This document shows, piece after piece, positions 6,646 through 9,105 of a stretch of 9,105 nucleotides of DNA. The translations under genes and the position numbers were made by a program. Source of the DNA: Chloroflexia bacterium (lineage in GTDB: Bacteria; Chloroflexota; Chloroflexia; Thermomicrobiales; UBA6265). Every line of letters starts with the position of its first letter. Within the stretch, counting starts at the first letter, position 1. Under the pieces are notes generated by a model, which was given only the letters and a program-made list of their open reading frames with translations, had not been told where the DNA came from and searched no databases. The stretch spans positions 1 to 9,105 of the forward strand of contig JACCYX010000511.1 of assembly GCA_013696265.1 (NCBI GenBank), written 5' to 3'.

Positions 6646-7620
6646 TTATGAAGAGGTCTCGCCCTCGCGCAGTTGCTGGTCGGCCCAGCGCATCGCCGCG
6701 TCGAGCAGCCGTTCGATATCGAAGAACGAGAGATACATCAATCCCGAGAGCTGGTAACGGAAGGTGATGTTCATCAGGGCCAGGATGCCCCAGTGCATCG
6801 CCCAGGCGTTGAGCGCCCAGAATCGAGCCAGCCGCTTGTCGGCCAGCACCAGCGGCGCGAGCGTTTCGATCACCAGCGACCCCACGGCCAGAATGCGGAA
6901 CAACCCGTCCTGCCGGTAGAGCGTGTAGGCCATTGGCGCCGCCGGTTTGCCCAGCACTTCCTTGCGCAGCGCGTCGACCGCGATCTGCCGCCGCAGTTGT
7001 TCCCCGGAGGCCCACTCCAGTCCCGACGGGCCTTTGAGCTTGGCGACCCCGGCCAGGAAGTAGGTGGCGACGGTGACGGCGTTCATGAGCTGGAGCGGCC
7101 ACCCATATTGCCAGTCGCCCGCCGGGTGGCGGGACGCTGCCGGTCCGAAGGGGATCAGGCTGGGTAACGCCGGCGCACCCCCGCGCCGCGCATCGAGCGA
7201 CAGCGCGTCGGCCGCTGGGGTGTGGCCGAGGATCAGGAGGTGAAAAACCAGCACGTTGTCGCTGTGGTGGATCATCGACCAGGAGTTGCGGTAACTCATC
7301 AACCAAAAGAAGAGCCCACTGTAGAGCGGACCCGTGACCTGGTGCCGCCAGCCGAAGACGAACGCGACGTTGGTGGCGAGCGTGACCGCCACGATCCCCC
7401 GCACCAGCGGCACCGGCAGCCGGCGCCCGTGCAGGCGCGTTAGCCCGACCGGCTCATAGAGGTTCGGATCGCCGTTGCGGGTCATGGTGTCCAGCATCTC
7501 GCGCCGGTTCCACACGTAGGTGAACGAATAGGCGCCGATCAGGATCCGGAGCATCGCCGGCCGGGCGGCGGGCGCCGCCGCGAACCAATGCGATCCAACC
7601 TTCCGCGGCAGGATGTTCAT
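6646..7620 (-). CDS. HTTM domain (vitamin K gamma-carboxylase-like) membrane protein
   Basis: The 324-residue protein is mostly hydrophobic with about seven membrane segments. Conserved HTTM-type features are visible: an early RILIGAYSFTYVWN segment, the block YRNSWSMIHHSDNVLVFHLL, the lysine-bearing YFLAGVAKLKGPSGLEW, and the C-terminal MHWGILALMNITFRYQ with LMYLSFFDIE. HTTM domains are the membrane part related to vitamin K-dependent gamma-carboxylase; in bacteria their reaction is largely unknown. There is no lumenal C-terminal domain, unlike the animal enzyme, so it is an HTTM-only form. The start ATG overlaps the upstream gene stop by 4 bases (ATGA), with GAGGGG 5 bases before it (7626-7631), so the two products are made together. 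Confidence 0.85.
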   Translation of the reverse strand: MNILPRKVGSHWFAAAPAARPAMLRILIGAYSFTYVWNRREMLDTMTRNGDPNLYEPVGLTRLHGRRLPVPLVRGIVAVTLATNVAFVFGWRHQVTGPLYSGLFFWLMSYRNSWSMIHHSDNVLVFHLLILGHTPAADALSLDARRGGAPALPSLIPFGPAASRHPAGDWQYGWPLQLMNAVTVATYFLAGVAKLKGPSGLEWASGEQLRRQIAVDALRKEVLGKPAAPMAYTLYRQDGLFRILAVGSLVIETLAPLVLADKRLARFWALNAWAMHWGILALMNITFRYQLSGLMYLSFFDIERLLDAAMRWADQQLREGETSS

Positions 7621-8165
7621 ACGGGCCCCTCGTGAATGGCACCCACCAGCGTGACTTCAGGCACGGGCGGTGTTTGGGCAACCGCCCGCACGACAACCGT
7701 GGCGTGGATCTTTTCGCGCAGTGGTTCGCGCGAACCGCCACCGAAATAGTCGTCCAGCCGATAGGTGCGGGTCACGACTTCGACGGAGGCGAGTGTCTGG
7801 TGCAGTTTGGGCCGTTCTCGCGCCAGGTTGGCAATCACGAAGGCACAGGTGTCGCCGGCACGCCCTTCGACGGCCATCCGGCGCACCTGGCGCCGCACCT
7901 GATTGTGCCCGCCGAACCCGGCGTAACGGTAATGCAACTGATGCCGACTTCCATCGACGTCGACGCCGATCACGCAGGTCACGCTCGATGTATTTCCTCG
8001 CCTGGCACTGAACATGGGGTAGTAGGAGAACGGGAAACCGTCGCGCGGCAGGCGCCGCCAGTTCTGGACGACCGGCCAGAGCACGGCGCCGAGCGTGAGG
8101 AGACTGGCGCCGGAGGCCACCACCTGGCCCAGCCGGGCATCGCCATCCGCGGATCGTCGTAGCAT
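7617..8165 (-). CDS. Small membrane-anchored protein coupled to the HTTM gene
   Basis: The 182-residue product has one membrane segment at about residues 13-33 (VVASGASLLTLGAVLWPVVQ), followed by FPFSYYPMFSARRG at about 44-57 and a soluble remainder of mixed strands and helices. I recognise this as a type of protein found beside HTTM genes but know no function for it. The N-terminus is short and positively charged, so the soluble part is probably outside the cytoplasm (inference). Its ATG at 8165 has AAGGGA 7 bases upstream. Its stop overlaps the HTTM start by 4 bases, so it is probably the first gene of a two-gene operon and its product a subunit of, or a partner for, the HTTM protein. Confidence 0.75.
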   Translation of the reverse strand: MLRRSADGDARLGQVVASGASLLTLGAVLWPVVQNWRRLPRDGFPFSYYPMFSARRGNTSSVTCVIGVDVDGSRHQLHYRYAGFGGHNQVRRQVRRMAVEGRAGDTCAFVIANLARERPKLHQTLASVEVVTRTYRLDDYFGGGSREPLREKIHATVVVRAVAQTPPVPEVTLVGAIHEGPV

Positions 8166-8178
8166 GAATCCGTCCCTT

Positions 8179-8301
8179 CGTCAGCCCTTGGCGGCGGAAA
8201 TTGTTGCCTTCATCCTAGTAGAGCCCGAAAGGCTCACGCCTGATACGTCCTGGCCATGAATTTTTCATTAACGATTCATCCTCTGGAGAAATCGTCAGCC
8301 C
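8179..8301. repeat. Two pairs of short direct repeats upstream of the HTTM operon
   Basis: CGTCAGCCC occurs at 8179-8187 and 8293-8301. TTCATCCT occurs at 8209-8216 and 8275-8282, inside the first pair. Between them are a small hairpin GAGCC-CGAAA-GGCTC (8221-8235) and the palindrome ATGAATTTTTCAT (8256-8268). This AT-richer stretch precedes the 8165 start and probably carries its promoter; the repeats could be regulator sites or chance. Confidence 0.35.
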
Positions 8302-8318
8302 AACCGAACTGTCCGCGT

Positions 8319-8368
8319 CATGACAGGAACACCCCCAGCGCGATTGCGCCGGGGGCGTTCCTGTGATG
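8319..8368 (-). terminator. Long hairpin after the lon stop codon, probable terminator
   Basis: The two arms (8323-8341 and 8346-8364) are 19 bases each around a 4-base loop. On the minus strand all 19 positions pair, two of them as G-U wobbles, whereas on the plus strand those two become A-C mismatches. Three further outer pairs extend the stem to 8319/8368 across one mismatch. The strand bias toward perfect pairing and the position, about 19 bases after the lon stop at 8387, fit a transcription terminator or 3'-end stabiliser of lon. No run of U follows, so it is not a textbook intrinsic terminator. Confidence 0.6.
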
Positions 8369-8386
8369 CGAGATTCGGAGCGAACA

Positions 8387-9105
8387 CTACTGGCCGCGCA
8401 TCGAGGCGGGTACTGGGTCCTGGAGGCCGGGGGCCTCGATCTTGCCGCGCTTGGTGCTGTCCGGGCGCGGCTTGCGGGATCGCTCCGGCTTGTCCTCGGC
8501 CTCGTTCGGCGGGGTCGAGGTCTTTGCCTGGGCGGCATCCTTGCCGTCGCGGATAAGGGCGATCTCGAGGACCTCGTCGAGCGTGGCCACCTCGATCAGC
8601 TCCAGGTCGTTGCGGACCACCTCCGGCAATTCCGAGAGATCCTTGGCGTTCTTCTTTGGCAGGATAAAGGTCTTGATCCCGCCCCGGTGCGCCGCCAGCG
8701 TCTTTTCGCGCAGGCCGCCGATCGGCAGCACCTTGCCGCGCAGCGTGATCTCGCCGGTCATCGCCACGTCGCGGCGGACCTTCGCCCCGGTCATCGCCGA
8801 GATCAGGGCGGTCGCCATCGTGATCCCGGCGGACGGACCATCCTTGGGGATCGCGCCGGCCGGGATGTGGACGTGGATGTTGTTCTTCTCGAACATCTGG
8901 GGATCGATGCCGAGCTGGTCGGCCCGCGAGCGGGCGTACGAGAAGGCGGCCTTGGCCGATTCCTGCATGGTTTCGCCCAGCTTGCCGGTCAACTGGATCT
9001 CGCCCTTGCCCGGCATCACGGTCACTTCGATCGAGAGCAGGTCGCCGCCGACGCTCGTCACCGCCGCGCCGGTCGCGACCCCGACCTCGTCCTGCTCCTC
9101 GGCCA
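8387..9105 (-). CDS. lon: ATP-dependent Lon protease, C-terminal part (5' end beyond window)
   Basis: The frame is open to the window edge, so only about 239 C-terminal residues of the roughly 800-residue protein are seen. They form the S16 proteolytic domain: DEVGVATGAAVTSVGGDLL, then VTVMPGKGEIQLTGKLGETM, IHVHIPAGAIPKDGPSAGIT with the catalytic Ser (codon 8831-8833), DVAMTGEITLRGKVLPIGG, and REKTLAAHRGGIK with the catalytic Lys (codon 8702-8704). The Ser-Lys distance of 43 residues equals that of E. coli Lon (S679/K722). Lon degrades damaged and regulatory proteins in the cytoplasm, with ATPase and protease domains in one chain. After the family's usual end (DEVLEIAL) it carries about 55 extra charged, Pro-rich residues (KTSTPPNEAEDKPERSRK), which look disordered. 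It is transcribed away from the window end toward the 8319-8368 hairpin, facing the HTTM operon in tandem. Confidence 0.97.
   Translation of the reverse strand, partial: AEEQDEVGVATGAAVTSVGGDLLSIEVTVMPGKGEIQLTGKLGETMQESAKAAFSYARSRADQLGIDPQMFEKNNIHVHIPAGAIPKDGPSAGITMATALISAMTGAKVRRDVAMTGEITLRGKVLPIGGLREKTLAAHRGGIKTFILPKKNAKDLSELPEVVRNDLELIEVATLDEVLEIALIRDGKDAAQAKTSTPPNEAEDKPERSRKPRPDSTKRGKIEAPGLQDPVPASMRGQ

Noticed and set aside
6560..7306. A minus-strand frame overlapping the HTTM gene in another register
   Set aside because: The composition is Arg/Gly/Ala/Pro-rich, and the HTTM frame explains the same DNA.
8179..8301. A known riboswitch in the HTTM operon leader
   Set aside because: I compared the leader by eye with fluoride, cobalamin, c-di-GMP and guanidine classes and found no matching core.

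Overview
This is a GC-rich bacterial window with an ordinary bacterial gene style: compact operons, Shine-Dalgarno sites, and GTG/TTG starts in use. The mix of genes (ATP-dependent Lon protease, HTTM-family membrane protein, B3/B4-domain protein, LysE exporter) and the nested GGGCGGAC/GTCCGCCC intergenic repeat would fit a Chloroflexota/Thermomicrobia-like bacterium. That assignment is only a guess from general style; there is no rRNA or marker gene here to settle it.

Layout. (1) Positions 3-1817, plus strand: a two-gene restriction-modification-like locus. The first gene is a SPPY-motif DNA methyltransferase whose 5' end lies outside the window. The second is a predicted endonuclease-like partner, 15 bases downstream. 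Each gene is interrupted by one in-frame TAG (489-491 and 1416-1418), while the reading frame on both sides remains open and protein-like. This region looks lower in GC than the rest. (2) Positions 1984-4767, plus strand: a two-gene operon, a BioD/MobB/DUF1611-like P-loop NTPase followed after 30 bases by a fused permease-ATPase ABC half-transporter with an unusual Q-loop. (3) Positions 4768-5030: a convergent intergenic region holding a nested inverted-repeat element (three stems) that could fold as a branched structure. (4) Positions 5031-6366, minus strand: a LysE/RhtB-type exporter followed by a stand-alone B3/B4 (PheRS beta editing-domain-like) protein. (5) Positions 6646-8165, minus strand: a small one-TM protein with a YYPMFS motif, translationally coupled through a 4-base ATGA overlap to an HTTM (vitamin K gamma-carboxylase-like) membrane protein. 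(6) Positions 8387-9105, minus strand: the C-terminal proteolytic domain of Lon, cut by the window end, with a long hairpin just after its stop codon.

How they work together. The methyltransferase and its partner would form one defence unit, now apparently broken or dependent on amber readthrough. The P-loop NTPase and ABC transporter probably form one export- or metabolite-linked module of unknown substrate. The LysE and B3/B4 genes both belong to families that handle amino acids or aminoacyl-tRNA and are probably co-transcribed. The HTTM pair is probably a membrane complex. No tRNA, rRNA, CRISPR array or transposase gene was seen. No gene-free stretch exceeds 300 bases.
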